Assembly: GCF_050947335.1 (NCBI RefSeq)
Contig: NW_027473510.1
Span: 62,001 to 126,000 of the forward strand
DNA: 64,000 nt
Direction of reading: 5' to 3'
Origin: Megachile rotundata
Taxonomy: Eukaryota; Arthropoda; Insecta; Hymenoptera; Megachilidae
Shown here: piece by piece, positions 41,330-55,601 of the stretch
Numbering within the stretch: the first letter of the stretch is position 1
Layout of the letters: every line of letters starts with the position of its first letter
Notes under the pieces: model-generated
The model's input: the letters and a program-made list of their open reading frames with translations, nothing else
Told to the model about the DNA's origin: nothing
Databases searched by the model: none
Position numbers and translations under genes: made by a program

Positions 41330-43320
41330 AACTTATATTATTAACCATATTATGCAGATATGATCGATAGAACGACAATTACTATGCTTATTACACTCAC
41401 TGTTATCAATCTACTAATATTATTAACCATATTATGCAAATATGATCGATAGAACGACAGTTACTATACTTATTACTCTTATTATTATCAATCTAACTCA
41501 TATTATTAGCCATATTATGCATATATGATCGATAGAACGACAATTACTATACTCATTACTCTTACTATTATCAATCTAACTCATATTATTAGCCATATTA
41601 TGCTTATATGATCGATAGAACGACAATTGCTATACTTATTGCTCTTATTATTATCAATCTAATTCATATTATTAAGCATATTATGCTTATATGATCGATA
41701 GAACGACAATTACTATACTTATTACACTCACTATTATCAATCTAACTCATATTATTAGCCATGTTATGCTTATATGATCGATAGGACGACAATTACTATA
41801 CTTATTACTCTTATTATTATCAATCTAACTCATATTATTAGCCATATTATGGTTATATGATCGATAGAACGACAATTACTATACTTATTACTCTTATTAT
41901 TATCAATCTAACTCATATTATTAGCCATATTATGCTTATATGATCGATAGAACGACAATTGCTATACTTATTGCTCTTATTATTATCAATCTAACTCATA
42001 TTATTAAGCATATTATGCTTATATGATCGATAGAACGACAATTACTATACTTATTACACTCACTGTTATCAATCTAACTCATATTATTAACCATATTATG
42101 CTTATATGATCGATAGAACGACAATTACTATACTTATTACACTCACTATTATCAATCTAACTCATATTATTAGCCATGTTATGCTTATATGATCGATAGG
42201 ACGACAATTCCTATACTTATTACTCTTATTATTATCAATCTAACTCATATTATTAGCCATATTATGGTTATATGATCGATAGAACGACAATTACTATACT
42301 TATTACTCTTATTATTATCAATCTAACTCATATTATTGGCCATGTTATGCTTATATGATCGATAGGACGACAATTACTATACTTATTACACTCACTGTTA
42401 TCAATCTAACTAATATTATTAACCATATTATGCAAATATGATCGATAGAACGACAATTACTATATTTATTACTCTTATTATTATCAATCTAACTCATATT
42501 ATTAGCCATATTATGCATATATGATCGATAGAACGACAATTACTATACTCATTACTCTTACTATTATCAGTCTAACTCATATTATTAACTATATTATGCA
42601 GATATGATCGATAGAACGACAATTGCTATACTTATTACTCTTATTATTATCAATCTAACTCATATTTTTAGCCATATTATGCTTATATGATCGATAGAAC
42701 GACAATTACTATACTCATTACTCTTATTATTATCAATCTAACTTATATAATTAGACATGTTATGCTTATATGATCGATAGGACGACAATTACTATACTTA
42801 TTGCTCTTATTATTATCAATCTAACTCATATTATTAGCCATGTTATGCTTATATGATCGATAGGACGACAATTACTATACTTATTACTCTTATTATTATC
42901 AATCTAACTCATATTATTAACCATATTATGCAGATATGATCGATAGAACGACAATTACTATACTTATTACTCTTATTATTATCAATCTAACTCATATTAT
43001 TAACCATATTATGCTTATATGATCGATAGAACGACCATCACTTTACTTATTACACTCACTATTATCAATCTAACTCATATTATTAGCCATGTTTTGCTTA
43101 TATGATCGATAGGACGACATTTGCTATACTTATTACTCTTATTGTTATCAATCTAACTCATATTATTAACTATATTATGCAGATATGATCGATAGAACGA
43201 CAATTACTATACTTATTACTCTTATTATTATCAATCTAACTCATATTATTAGCCATGTTATGCTTATATGATCGATAGGACGACAATTACTATACTTATT
43301 ACTCTTATTATTATCAATCT
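41330..43320. repeat. 24-monomer block W, copy 1 (copy 2 at 46226-47967)
   Basis: D with aacttatattattaacc and ctatgctta, short K (41413), L, A, B with aattcat, E, M, A, B, C, E with attcctat (42207), M, E/B chimera (42325), K, L, F, G, H', E, D, I, J, F, E. The second copy has an extra L after M but lacks the K, L, F, G stretch, so the offset moves from 59 to 60 to 56 monomers. Confidence 0.85.
41413..41494. repeat. 82-bp K monomer (deletion lineage, copy 4)
   Basis: Same deletion as at 25564, with private gaacgacagttac near 41453. Confidence 0.92.
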
Positions 43321-44233
43321 AACTCATATTATTAACCATATTATGCAGATATGATCGATTGAACGACAATTACTATACTTATTGCTCTTTTTATTATCAA
43401 TCTAACTCATATTATTAGCCATATTATGGTTATATGATCGATAGAACGACAATTGCTATACTTATTGCTCTTATTATTATCAATCTAACTCATATTATTA
43501 AGCATATTATGCTTATATCATCGATAGAACGACAATTGCTATACTTATTGCTCTTATTATTATCAATCTAACTCATATTATTAAGCATATTATGCTTATA
43601 TGATCGATAGAACGACAATTACTATACTTATTACACTCACTGTTATCAATCTAACTCATATTATTAGCCATATTATGCTTATATGATCGATAGAACGACA
43701 ATTGCTATACTTATTGCTCTTATTATTATCAATCTAACTCATATTATTAGCCATGTTTTGCTTATATGATCGATAGGACGACATTTGCTATACTTATTAC
43801 TCTTATTATTATCAATCTAACTCATATTATTAACTATATTATGCAGATATGATCGATAGAACGACAATTACTATACTTATTACTCTTATTATTATCAATC
43901 TAACTCATATTATTAGCCATGTTATGCTTATATGATCGATAGGACGACAATTACTATACTTATTACTCTTATTATTATCAATCTAACTCATATTATTAAC
44001 CATATTATGCTTATATGATCGATAGAACGACAATTACTATACTTATTACACTCACTATTATCAATCTAACTCATATTATTAACCATATTATGCAGATATG
44101 ATCGATTGAACGACAATTACTATACTTATTGCTCTTTTTATTATCAATCTAACTCATATTATTAGCCATATTATGGTTATATGATCGATAGAACGACAAT
44201 TACTATACTTATTACTCTTATTATTATCAATCT
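42823..44233. repeat. 17-monomer block, copy 2 (copy 1 at 33613-35022)
   Basis: Second copy of the 33613 block, full length. Its first B (43487) has tatcatcg, a private difference from copy 1. The first six monomers (42823-43320) also have a copy at 47470-47967. Confidence 0.84.
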
Positions 44234-44648
44234 AACTCATATTATTAACCATATTATGCAGATATGATCGATTGAACGACAATTACTATACTTATTGCTC
44301 TTTTTATTATCAATCTAACTCATATTATTAGCCATATTATGGTTATATGATCGATAGAACGACAATTGCTATACTTATTGCTCTTATTATTATCAATCTA
44401 ACTCATATTATTAAGCATATTATGCTTATATGATCGATAGAACGACAATTGCTATACTTATTGCTCTTATTATTATCAATCTAACTCATATTATTAAGCA
44501 TATTATGCTTATATGATCGATAGAACGACAATTACTATACTTATTACACTCACTGTTATCAATCTAACTCATATTATTAGCCATATTATGCTTATATGAT
44601 CGATAGAACGACAATTGCTATACTTATTGCTCTTATTATTATCAATCT
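44234..44648. repeat. Five-monomer link Dn, M, B, B, A
   Basis: Second Dn-M dimer of this locus followed by two B monomers and A. The A monomer at 44566 joins H of block V copy 2 directly. In related loci E, F and G stand between them, so three monomers were lost at about 44640. Confidence 0.82.
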
Positions 44649-45976
44649 AACTTATATAATTAGCCATGTTATGCTTATATGATCGATAGGACGACAATTA
44701 CTATACTTATTACTCTTATTACTATCAATCTAACTCATATTATTAACCATATTATCCAGATATGATCGATAGAACGACAATTTCTATACTTATTACACTC
44801 ACTGTTATCAATCTAACTAATATTATTAACCATATTATGCAAATATGATCGATAGAACGACAATTACTATACTTATTACTCTTATTATTATCAATCTAAC
44901 TCATATTATTAGCCATATTATGCATATATGATCGATAGAACGACAATTACTATACTCATTACTCTTACTATTATCAATCTAACTCATATTATTAGCCATA
45001 TTATGCTTATATGATCGATAGAACGACAATTGCTATACTTATTGCTCTTATTATTATCAATCTAACTCATATTATTAAGCATATTATGCTTATATGATCG
45101 ATAGAACGACAATTACTATACTTATTACACTCACTGTTATCAATCTAACTCATATTATTAGCCATATTATTCTTATATGATCGATAGAACGACAATTGCT
45201 ATACTTATTGCTCTTATTATTATCAATCTAACTCATATTATTAGCCATATTATGCTTATATGATCGATAGAACGACCATCACTTTACTTATTACACTCAC
45301 TATTATCAATCTAACTCATATTATTAACCATATTATGCAGATATGATCGATAGGACGACAATTACTATACTTATTACTCTTATTATTATCAATCTAACTC
45401 ATATTATTAGCCTTATTATGCTTATATGACCGATAGAACGACAATTACTACACTTATTACTCTTATTATTTTCAATCTAATTCATATTATTGGCCATGTT
45501 ATGCTTATATGATCGATAGAACGACAATTACTATACTTATTACTCTTATTATTATCAATCTAACTCATATTATTAGCCATGTTATGCTTATATGATCGAT
45601 AGGACGACAATTACTATATTTATTACTCTTATTATTATCAATCTAACTCATATTATTAAGCATATTATGCTTATATGATCGATAGGACGACAATTACTAT
45701 ACTCATTACTCTTATTATTATCAATCTAACTCATATTATTAGCCTTATTATGCTTATATGATCGATAGAACGACAATTACTATACTTATTACTCTTATTA
45801 TTATCAATCTCGCCCATATTATTAACCATGTTATGCTTATATGATCGATAGGACCACAATTACTATACTTATTGCTCTTATTATTATCAATCTAACTCAT
45901 ATTATTAGCCATATTATGCTTATATGATCGATAGAACGACAATTACTATACTCATTACTCCTATTATTATCAATCT
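44649..45976. repeat. 16-monomer block V, copy 2
   Basis: Second copy of block V. The upstream E, F and G monomers found before H in the other copies are missing: A at 44566 leads directly into H at 44649. The O monomer at 45396 has a private gaccgat. Confidence 0.87.
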
Positions 45977-46225
45977 AACTTATATAATTAGCCATGTTAT
46001 GCTTATATGATCGATAGGACGACAATTACTATATTTATTACTCTTATTATTATCAATCTAACTCATATTATTAAGCATATTATGCTTATATGATCGATAG
46101 GACGACAATTACTATACTCATTACTCTTATTATTATCAATCTAACTCATATTATTAGCCATATTATGCTTATATGATCGATAGAACGACAATTACTATAC
46201 TCATTACTCTTATTATTATCAATCT

Positions 46226-47967
46226 AACTTATATTATTAACCATATTATGCAGATATGATCGATAGAACGACAATTACTATGCTTATTACACTCACTGTT
46301 ATCAATCTACTAATATTATTAACCATATTATGCAAATATGATCGATAGAACGACAATTACTATACTTATTACTCTTATTATTATCAATCTAACTCATATT
46401 ATTAGCCATATTATGCATATATGATCGATAGAACGACAATTACTATACTCATTACTCTTACTATTATCAATCTAACTCATATTATTAGCCATATTATGCT
46501 TATATGATCGATAGAACGACAATTGCTATACTTATTGCTCTTATTATTATCAATCTAATTCATATTATTAAGCATATTATGCTTATATGATCGATAGAAC
46601 GACAATTACGATACTTATTACACTCACTATTATCAATCTAACTCATATTATTAGCCATGTTATGCTTATATGATCGATAGGACGACAATTACTATACTTA
46701 TTACTCTTATTATTATCAATCTAACTCATATTATTAGCCATATTATGGTTATATGATCGATAGAACGACAATTGCTATACTTATTACTCTTATTATTATC
46801 AATCTAACTCATATTATTAGCCATATTATGCATATATGATCGATAGAACGACAATTACTATACTCATTACTCTTACTATTATCAATCTAACTCATATTAT
46901 TAGCCATATTATGCTTATATGATCGATAGAACGACAATTGCTATACTTATTGCTCTTATTATTATCAATCTAACTCATATTATTAAGCATATTATGCTTA
47001 TATGATCGATAGAACGACAATTACTATACTTATTACACTCACTGTTATCAATCTAACTCATATTATTAACCATATTATGCTTATATGATCGATAGAACGA
47101 CAATTACTATACTTATTACACTCACTATTATCAATCTAACTCATATTATTAGCCATGTTATGCTTATATGATCGATAGGACGACAATTCCTATACTTATT
47201 ACTCTTATTATTATCAATCTAACTCATATTATTAGCCATATTATGGTTATATGATCGATAGAACGACAATTACTATACTTATTACTCTTATTATTATCAA
47301 TCTAACTCATATTATTAGCCATGTTATGCTTATATGATCGATAGGACGACAATTACTATATTTATTATTCTTATTATTATCAATCTAACTTATATAATTA
47401 GACATGTTATGCTTATATGATCGATAGGACGACAATTACTATACTTATTGCTCTTATTATTATCAATCTAACTCATATTATTAGCCATGTTATGCTTATA
47501 TGATCGATAGGACGACAATTACTATACTTATTACTCTTATTATTATCAATCTAACTCATATTATTAACCATATTATGCAGATATGATCGATAGAACGACA
47601 ATTACTATACTTATTACTCTTATTATTATCAATCTAACTCATATTATTAACCATATTATGCTTATATGATCGATAGAACGACCATCACTTTACTTATTAC
47701 ACTCAGTATTATCAATCTAACTCATATTATTAGCCATGTTTTGCTTATATGATCGATAGGACGACATTTGCTATACTTATTACTCTTATTATTATCAATC
47801 TAACTCATATTATTAACTATATTATGCAGATATGATCGATAGAACGACAATTACTATACTTATTACTCTTATTATTATCAATCTAACTCATATTATTAGC
47901 CATGTTATGCTTATATGATCGATAGGACGACAATTACTATACTTATTACTCTTATTATTATCAATCT
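46226..47967. repeat. Block W, copy 2, with one gain and a four-monomer loss
   Basis: Second copy of 41330-43320. L at 46806 is present here and absent in copy 1. E at 47304 (tatatttattattc) runs straight into H' at 47387, omitting K, L, F and G. The I monomer has the private cactcagtatt (47702). Confidence 0.85.
46309..46390. repeat. 82-bp K monomer (deletion lineage, copy 5)
   Basis: Same deletion as at 25564. It is the rightmost occurrence. K monomers to the right (49379, 52699, 54359, 60914, 62823) are full length. Confidence 0.92.
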
Positions 47968-49627
47968 AACTCATATTATTAACCATATTATGCTTATATG
48001 ATCGATAGAACGACAATTGCTATACTTATTGCTCTTATTATTATCAATCTAACTCATATTATTAAGCATATTATGCTTATATGATCGATAGAACGACAAT
48101 TACTATACTTATTACACTCACTGTTATCAATCTAACTCATATTATTAGCCATATTATGCTTATATGATCGATAGAACGACAATTGCTATACTTATTGCTC
48201 TTATTATTATCAATCTAACTCATATTATTAGCCATGTTATGCTTATATGATCGATAGGACGACAATTACTATACTTATTACTCTTATTATTATCAATCTA
48301 ACTCATATTATTAACCATATTATGCTTATATGATCGATAGAACGACAATTACTATACTTATTACACTCACTATTATCAATCTAACTCATATTATTAACCA
48401 TATTATGCAGATATGATCGATTGAACGACAATTACTATACTTATTGCTCTTTTTATTATCAATCTAACTCATATTATTAGCCATATTATGGTTATATGAT
48501 CGATAGAACGACAATTACTATACTTATTACTCTTATTATTATCAATCTAACTCATATTATTAACCATATTATGCAGATATGATCGATTGAACGACAATTA
48601 CTATACTTATTGCTCTTTTTATTATCAATCTAACTCATATTATTAGCCATATTATGGTTATATGATCGATAGAACGACAATTGCTATACTTATTGCTCTT
48701 ATTATTATCAATCTAACTCATATTATTAAGCATATTATGCTTATATGATCGATAGAACGACAATTGCTATACTTATTGCTCTTATTATTATCAATCTAAC
48801 TCATATTATTAAGCATATTATGCTTATATGATCGATAGAACGACAATTACTATACTTATTACACTCACTGTTATCAATCTAACTCATATTATTAGCCATA
48901 TTATGCTTATATGATCGATAGAACGACAATTGCTATACTTATTGCTCTTATTATTATCAATCTAACTCATATTATTAGCCATGTTATGCTTATATGATCG
49001 ATAGGACGACATTTGCTATACTTATTACTCTTATTATTATCAATCTAACTCATATTATTAACTATATTATGCAGATATGATCGATAGAACGACAATTGCT
49101 ATACTTATTACTCTTATTATTATCAATCTAACTCATATTTTTAGCCATATTATGCTTATATGATGGATAGAACGACAATTACTATACTCATTACTCTTAT
49201 TATTATCAATCTAACTTATATAATTAGCCATGTTATGCTTATATGATCGATAGGACGACAATTACTATACTTATTACTCTTATTATTATCAATCTAACTC
49301 ATATTATTAACCATATTATCCAGATATGATCGATAGAACGACAATTACTATACTTATTACACTCACTGTTATCAATCTAACTAATATTATTAACCATATT
49401 ATGCAAATATGATCGATAGAACGACCATTACTATACTTATTACTCTTATTATTATCAATCTAACTCATATTATTAGCCATATTATGCATATATGATCGAT
49501 AGAACGACAATTACTATACTCATTACTCTTACTATTATCAATCTAACTCATATTATTAGCCATATTATGCTTATATGATCGATAGAACGACAATTGCTAT
49601 ACTTATTGCTCTTATTATTATCAATCT
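47968..49627. repeat. 20-monomer block, copy 1 (copy 2 at 51288-52947)
   Basis: Begins with a chimeric C/A monomer (aaccat and gcttat, then gctatac and attgctc), then B, A, E, C, Dn, M, Dn, M, B, B, A, E, F, G with gatggatag, H, D with atccagat, K, L, A. Copy 2 lies 40 monomers (3320 bp) downstream. The copies end inside the next B monomer: cactcactgtt here, I-type cgaccatcac there. Confidence 0.86.
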
Positions 49628-50540
49628 AACTCATATTATTAAGCATATTATGCTTATATGATCGATAGAACGACAATTACTATACTTATTACACTCACTG
49701 TTATCAATCTAACTCATATTATTAGCCATATTATTCTTATATGATCGATAGAACGACAATTGCTATACTTATTGCTCTTATTATTATCAATCTAACTCAT
49801 ATTATTAGCCATATTATGCTTATATGATCGATAGAACGACCATCACTTTACTTATTACACTCACTATTATCAATCTAACTCATATTATTAACCATATTAT
49901 GCAGATATGATCGATAGGACGACAATTACTATACTTATTACTCTTATTATTATCAATCTAACTCATATTATTAGCCTTATTATGCTTATATGATCGATAG
50001 AACGACAATTACTACACTTATTACTCTTATTATTTTCAATCTAATTCATATTATTGGCCATGTTATGCTTATATGATCGATAGAACGACAATTACTATAC
50101 TTATTACTCTTATTATTATCAATCTAACTCATATTGTTAGCCATGTTATGCTTATATGATCGATAGGACGACAATTACTATATTTATTACTCTTATTATT
50201 ATCAATCTAACTCATATTATTAAGCATATTATGCTTATATGATCGATAGGACGACAATTACTATACTCATTACTCTTATTATTATCAATCTAACTCATAT
50301 TATTAGCCTTATTATGCTTATATGATCGATAGAACGACAATTACTATACTTATTACTCTTATTATTATCAATCTCGCCCATATTATTAACCATGTTATGC
50401 TTATATGATCGATAGGACCACAATTACTATACTTATTGCTCTTATTATTATCAATCTAACTCATATTATTAGCCATATTATGCTTATATGATCGATAGAA
50501 CGACAATTACTATACTCATTACTCCTATTATTATCAATCT
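49213..50540. repeat. 16-monomer block V, copy 3
   Basis: Third copy of block V, preceded by the full A, E, F, G run. K at 49379 has a private cgaccattac, and the E monomer near 50130 has atattgttagcc. Confidence 0.87.
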
Positions 50541-51287
50541 AACTTATATAAATAGCCATGTTATGCTTATATGATCGATAGGACGACAATTACTATACTT
50601 ATTGCTCTTATTATTATCAATCTAACTCATATTATTAGCCATATTATGCTTATATGATCGATAGAACGACAATTACTATACTTATTACTCTTATTATTAT
50701 CAATCCAACTCATATTATTAGCCATATTATGCTTATGTGATCGATGGAACGACAATTGCTATACTTATTGCTCTTATTATTATCAATCTAACTCATATTA
50801 TTAAGCATATTATGCTTATATGATCGATAGAACGACAATTACTATACTTATTACACTCACTATTATCAATCTAACTCATATTATTAGCCATGTTATGCTT
50901 ATATGATCGATAGGACGACAATTACTATACTTATTACTCTTATTATTATCAATCTAACTCATATTATTAGCCATATTATGGTTATATGATCGATAGAACG
51001 ACAATTACTATACTTATTACTCTTATTATTATCAATCTAACTCATATTATTAGCCATATTATGCATATATGATCGATAGAACGACAATTACTATACTCAT
51101 TACTCTTACTATTATCAATCTAACTCATATTATTAGCCATATTATGCTTATATGATCGATAGAACGACAATTGCTATACTTATTGCTCTTATTATTATCA
51201 ATCTAACTCATATTATTAAGCATATTATGCTTATATGATCGATAGAACGACAATTACTATACTTATTACACTCACTGTTATCAATCT
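49379..51287. repeat. 23-monomer block, copy 1 (copy 2 at 56847-58755)
   Basis: This 1909-bp block recurs 90 monomers away. Shared rare states are ttattcttat, Q with attggcc, cgcccat in P, aacttatataaatagcc in H (50541 and 58009) and gtgatcgatgg (50707 and 58175). Beyond it both copies start a C monomer, but copy 1 switches to an A-type end inside it. Confidence 0.88.
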
Positions 51288-52947
51288 AACTCATATTATT
51301 AACCATATTATGCTTATATGATCGATAGAACGACAATTGCTATACTTATTGCTCTTATTATTATCAATCTAACTCATATTATTAAGCATATTATGCTTAT
51401 ATGATCGATAGAACGACAATTACTATACTTATTACACTCACTGTTATCAATCTAACTCATATTATTAGCCATATTATGCTTATATGATCGATAGAACGAC
51501 AATTGCTATACTTATTGCTCTTATTATTATCAATCTAACTCATATTATTAGCCATGTTATGCTTATATGATCGATAGGACGACATTTGCTATACTTATTA
51601 CTCTTATTATTATCAATCTAACTCATATTATTAACCATATTATGCTTATATGATCGATAGAACGACAATTACTATACTTATTACACTCACTATTATCAAT
51701 CTAACTCATATTATTAACCATATTATGCAGATATGATCGATTGAACGACAATTACTATACTTATTGCTCTTTTTATTATCAATCTAACTCATATTATTAG
51801 CCATATTATGGTTATATGATCGATAGAACGACAATTACTATACTTATTACTCTTATTATTATCAATCTAACTCATATTATTAACCATATTATGCCGATAT
51901 GATCGATTGAACGACAATTACTATACTTATTGCTCTTTTTATTATCAATCTAACTCATATTATTAGCCATATTATGGTTATATGATCGATAGAACGACAA
52001 TTGCTATGCTTATTGCTCTTATTATTATCAATCCAACTCATATTATTAAGCATATTATGCTTATATGATCGATAGAACGACAATTGCTATACTTATTGCT
52101 CTTATTATTATCAATCTAACTCATATTATTAAGCATATTATGCTTATATGATCGATAGAACGACAATTACTATACTTATTACACTCACTGTTATCAATCT
52201 AACTAATATTATTAGCCATATTATGCTTATATGATCGATAGAACGACAATTGCTATACTTATTGCTCTTATTATTATCAATCTAACTCATATTATTAGCC
52301 ATGTTATGCTTATATGATCGATAGGACGACATTTGCTATACTTATTACTCTTATTATTATCAATCTAACTCATATTATTAACTATATTATGCAGATATGA
52401 TCGATAGAACGACAATTGCTATACTTATTACTCTTATTATTATCAATCTAACTCATATTTTTAGCCATATTATGCTTATATGATGGATAGAACGACAATT
52501 ACTATACTCATTACTCTTATTATTATCAATCTAACTTATATAATTAGCCATGTTATGCTTATATGATCGATAGGACGACAATTACTATACTTATTACTCT
52601 TATTATTATCAATCTAACTCATATTGTTAACCATATTATCCAGATATGATCGATAGAACGACAATTACTATACTTATTACACTCACTGTTATCAATCTAA
52701 CTAATATTATTAACCATATTATGCAAATATGATCGATAGAACGACAATTACTATACTTATTACTCTTATTATTATCAATCTAACTCATATTATTAGCCAT
52801 ATTATGCATATATGATCGATAGAACGACAATTACTATACTCATTACTCTTACTATTATCAATCTAACTCATATTATTAGCCATATTATGCTTATATGATC
52901 GATAGAACGACAATTGCTATACTTATTGCTCTTATTATTATCAATCT
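51288..52947. repeat. 20-monomer block, copy 2 (copy 1 at 47968-49627)
   Basis: Second copy, marked by private gccgat in Dn (51869), ctatgcttattgctc in M (52007), aatccaactc at 52035, aactaatattattagcc in A (52201) and atattgttaacc in D (52616). All of these except the chimeric first monomer reappear 99 monomers further on in 59586-61162. Confidence 0.87.
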
Positions 52948-53030
52948 AACTCATATTATTAAGCATATTATGCTTATATGATCGATAGAACGACCATCAC
53001 TTTACTTATTACACTCACTATTATCAATCT
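52948..53030. repeat. Chimeric B/I monomer, copied in superblock S
   Basis: First half B (aagcatattatgctta), second half I (cgaccatcactttac with cactcactatt). The same composite stands at 61163-61245. In block V copies, B, an A with ttattcttat and I are separate monomers, so this monomer is the product of an exchange that removed two monomers. Confidence 0.86.
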
Positions 53031-53694
53031 AACTCATATTATTAACCATATTATGCAGATATGATCGATAGGACGACAATTACTATACTTATTACTCTTA
53101 TTATTATCAATCTAACTCATATTATTAGCCATGTTATGCTTATATGATCGATAGGACGACAATTACTATATTTATCACTCTTATTATTATCACTCTAACT
53201 CATATTATTAAGCGTATTATGCTTATATGATCGATAGGACGACAATTACTATACTCATTACTCTTATTATTATCAATCTAACTCATATTATTAGCCTTAT
53301 TATGCTTATATGATCGATAGAACGACAATTACTATACTTATTACTCTTATTATTATCAATCTCGCTCATATTATTAGCCATGTTATGCTTATATGATCGA
53401 TAGGACCACAATTACTATACTTATTGCTCTTATTATTATCAATCTAACTCATATTATTAGCCATATTATGCTTATATGATCGATAGAACGACAATTACTA
53501 TACTCATTACTCCTATTATTATCAATCTAACTTATATAATTAGCCATGTTATGCTTATATGATCGATAGGACGACAATTACTATACTTATTGCTCTTATT
53601 ATTATCAATCTAACTCATATTATTAGCCATATTATGCTTATATGATCGATAGAACGACAATTACTATACTTATTACAATCACTATTATCAATCT

Positions 53695-54358
53695 AACTCA
53701 TATTATCAACCATATTATGCAGATATGATCGATAGGACGATACTTACTATACTTATTACTCTTATTATTATCAATCTAACTCATATTATTAGCCTTATTA
53801 TGCTTATATGATCGATAGAACGACAATTACTATACTTATTACTCTTATTATTATCAATCTAACTCATATTATTAGCCATGTTATGCTTATATGATCGATA
53901 GGACGACAATTACTATACTTATTACACTTATTATTATCAATCTAACTCATATTATTAATCATATTATGCTTATATGATCGATAGAACGACAATTACTATA
54001 CTTATTACACTCACTATTATCAATCTAACTCATATTATTAACCATATTATGCAGATATGATCGATAGGACGATACTTACTATACTTATTACTCTTATTAT
54101 TATCAATCTAACTCATATTATTAGCCTTATTATGCTTATATGATCGATAGAACGACAATTACTATACTTATTACTCTTATTATTATCAATCTAACTCATA
54201 TTATTAGCCATGTTATGCTTATATGATCGATAGGACGACAATTACTATACTTATTACACTTATTATTATCAATCTAACTCATATTATTAATCATATTATG
54301 CTTATATGATCGATAGAACGACAATTACTATACTTATTACACTCACTGTTATCAATCT
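53695..54358. repeat. Four-monomer tandem D-O-E-C' twice (332-bp period)
   Basis: D with gacgatactt, O, E with acacttatt, and a C-like monomer with aatcat occur at 53695-54026 and again at 54027-54358. The pair is conserved at 62159-62822 in superblock S copy 2. A related but imperfect version with one E missing lies at 56100-56680. The first D of each pair has atattatcaacc, the second atattattaacc. Confidence 0.87.
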
Positions 54359-55188
54359 AACTAATATTATTAACCATATTATGCAAATATGATCGATAGA
54401 ACGACAATTACTATACTTATTACTCTTATTATTATCAATCTAACTCATATTATTAGCCATATTATGCATATACGATCGATAGAACGACAATTACTATACT
54501 CATTACTCTTACTATTATCAATCTAACTCATATTATTAGCCATATTATGCTTATATGATCGATAGAACGACAATTGCTATACTTATTGCTCTTATTATTA
54601 TCAATCTAACTCATATTATTAAGCATATTATGCTTATATGATCGATAGAACGACAATTACTATACTTATTACACTCACTGATATCAATCTAACTCATATT
54701 ATTAGCCATATTATTCTTATATGATCGATAGAACGACAATTGCTATACTTATTGCTATTATTATTATCAATCTAACTCATATTATTAGCCATGTTATGCT
54801 TATATGATCGATAGGACGACATTTGCTATACTTATTACTCTTATTATTATCAATCTAACTCATATTATTAACCATATTATGCAGATATGATCGATAGAAC
54901 GACAATTACTATACTTATTACTCTTATTATTATCAATCTAACTCATATTATTAACCATATTATGCTTATATGATCGATAGAACGACCATCACTTTACTTA
55001 TTACACTCACTATTATCAATCTAACTCATATTATTAACCATATTATGCAGATATGATCGATAGGACGACAATTACTATACTTATTACTCTTATTATTATC
55101 AATCTAACTCATATTATTAGCCTTATTATGCTTATATGATCGATAGAACGACAATTACTACACTTATTACTCTTATTATTTTCAATCT

Positions 55189-55269
55189 AATTCATATTAT
55201 TGGCCATGTTATGCTTATATGATCGATAGAACGACAATTACTATACTTATTACTCATTATTATCAATCT
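55189..55269. repeat. 81-bp Q monomer with a private 2-bp deletion
   Basis: The stretch tactcttattatta is reduced to tactcattatta, so the next monomer begins at 55270. Its partner in superblock S copy 2 (63653-63735) is full length. The deletion therefore arose in copy 1 after duplication. Confidence 0.9.
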
Positions 55270-55601
55270 AACTCATATTATTAGCCATGTTATGCTTATA
55301 TGATCGATAGGACGACAATTACTATATTTATTACTCTTATTATTATCAATCTAACTCATATTATTAAGCATATTATGCTTATATGATCGATAGGACGACA
55401 ATTACTATACTCATTACTCTTATTATTATCAATCTAACTCATATTATTAGCCTTATTCTGCTTATATGATCGATAGAACGACAATTACTATACTTATTAC
55501 TCTTATTATTATCAATCTCGCTCATATTATTAGCCATGTTATGCTTATATGATCGATAGGACCACAATTACTATACTTATTGCTCTTATTATTATCAATC
55601 T

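Larger units (their letters stand above)
51371..55601. repeat. ~4.2-kb superblock S, copy 1 (copy 2 at 59586-63984)
   Basis: The longest duplicated segment in the window: 51 monomers here, 53 in copy 2. The offset is 99 monomers from 51371 to 53611, 102 from 53695 and 101 from 55519. Shared rare markers are ctatgctta, gccgat, aatccaactc, atattgttaacc, the B/I chimera (52948 and 61163), tcactctaactca, gacgatactt, gcatatacgatcg (54470 and 62934) and actgatatcaatct (54680 and 63143). Confidence 0.9.
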
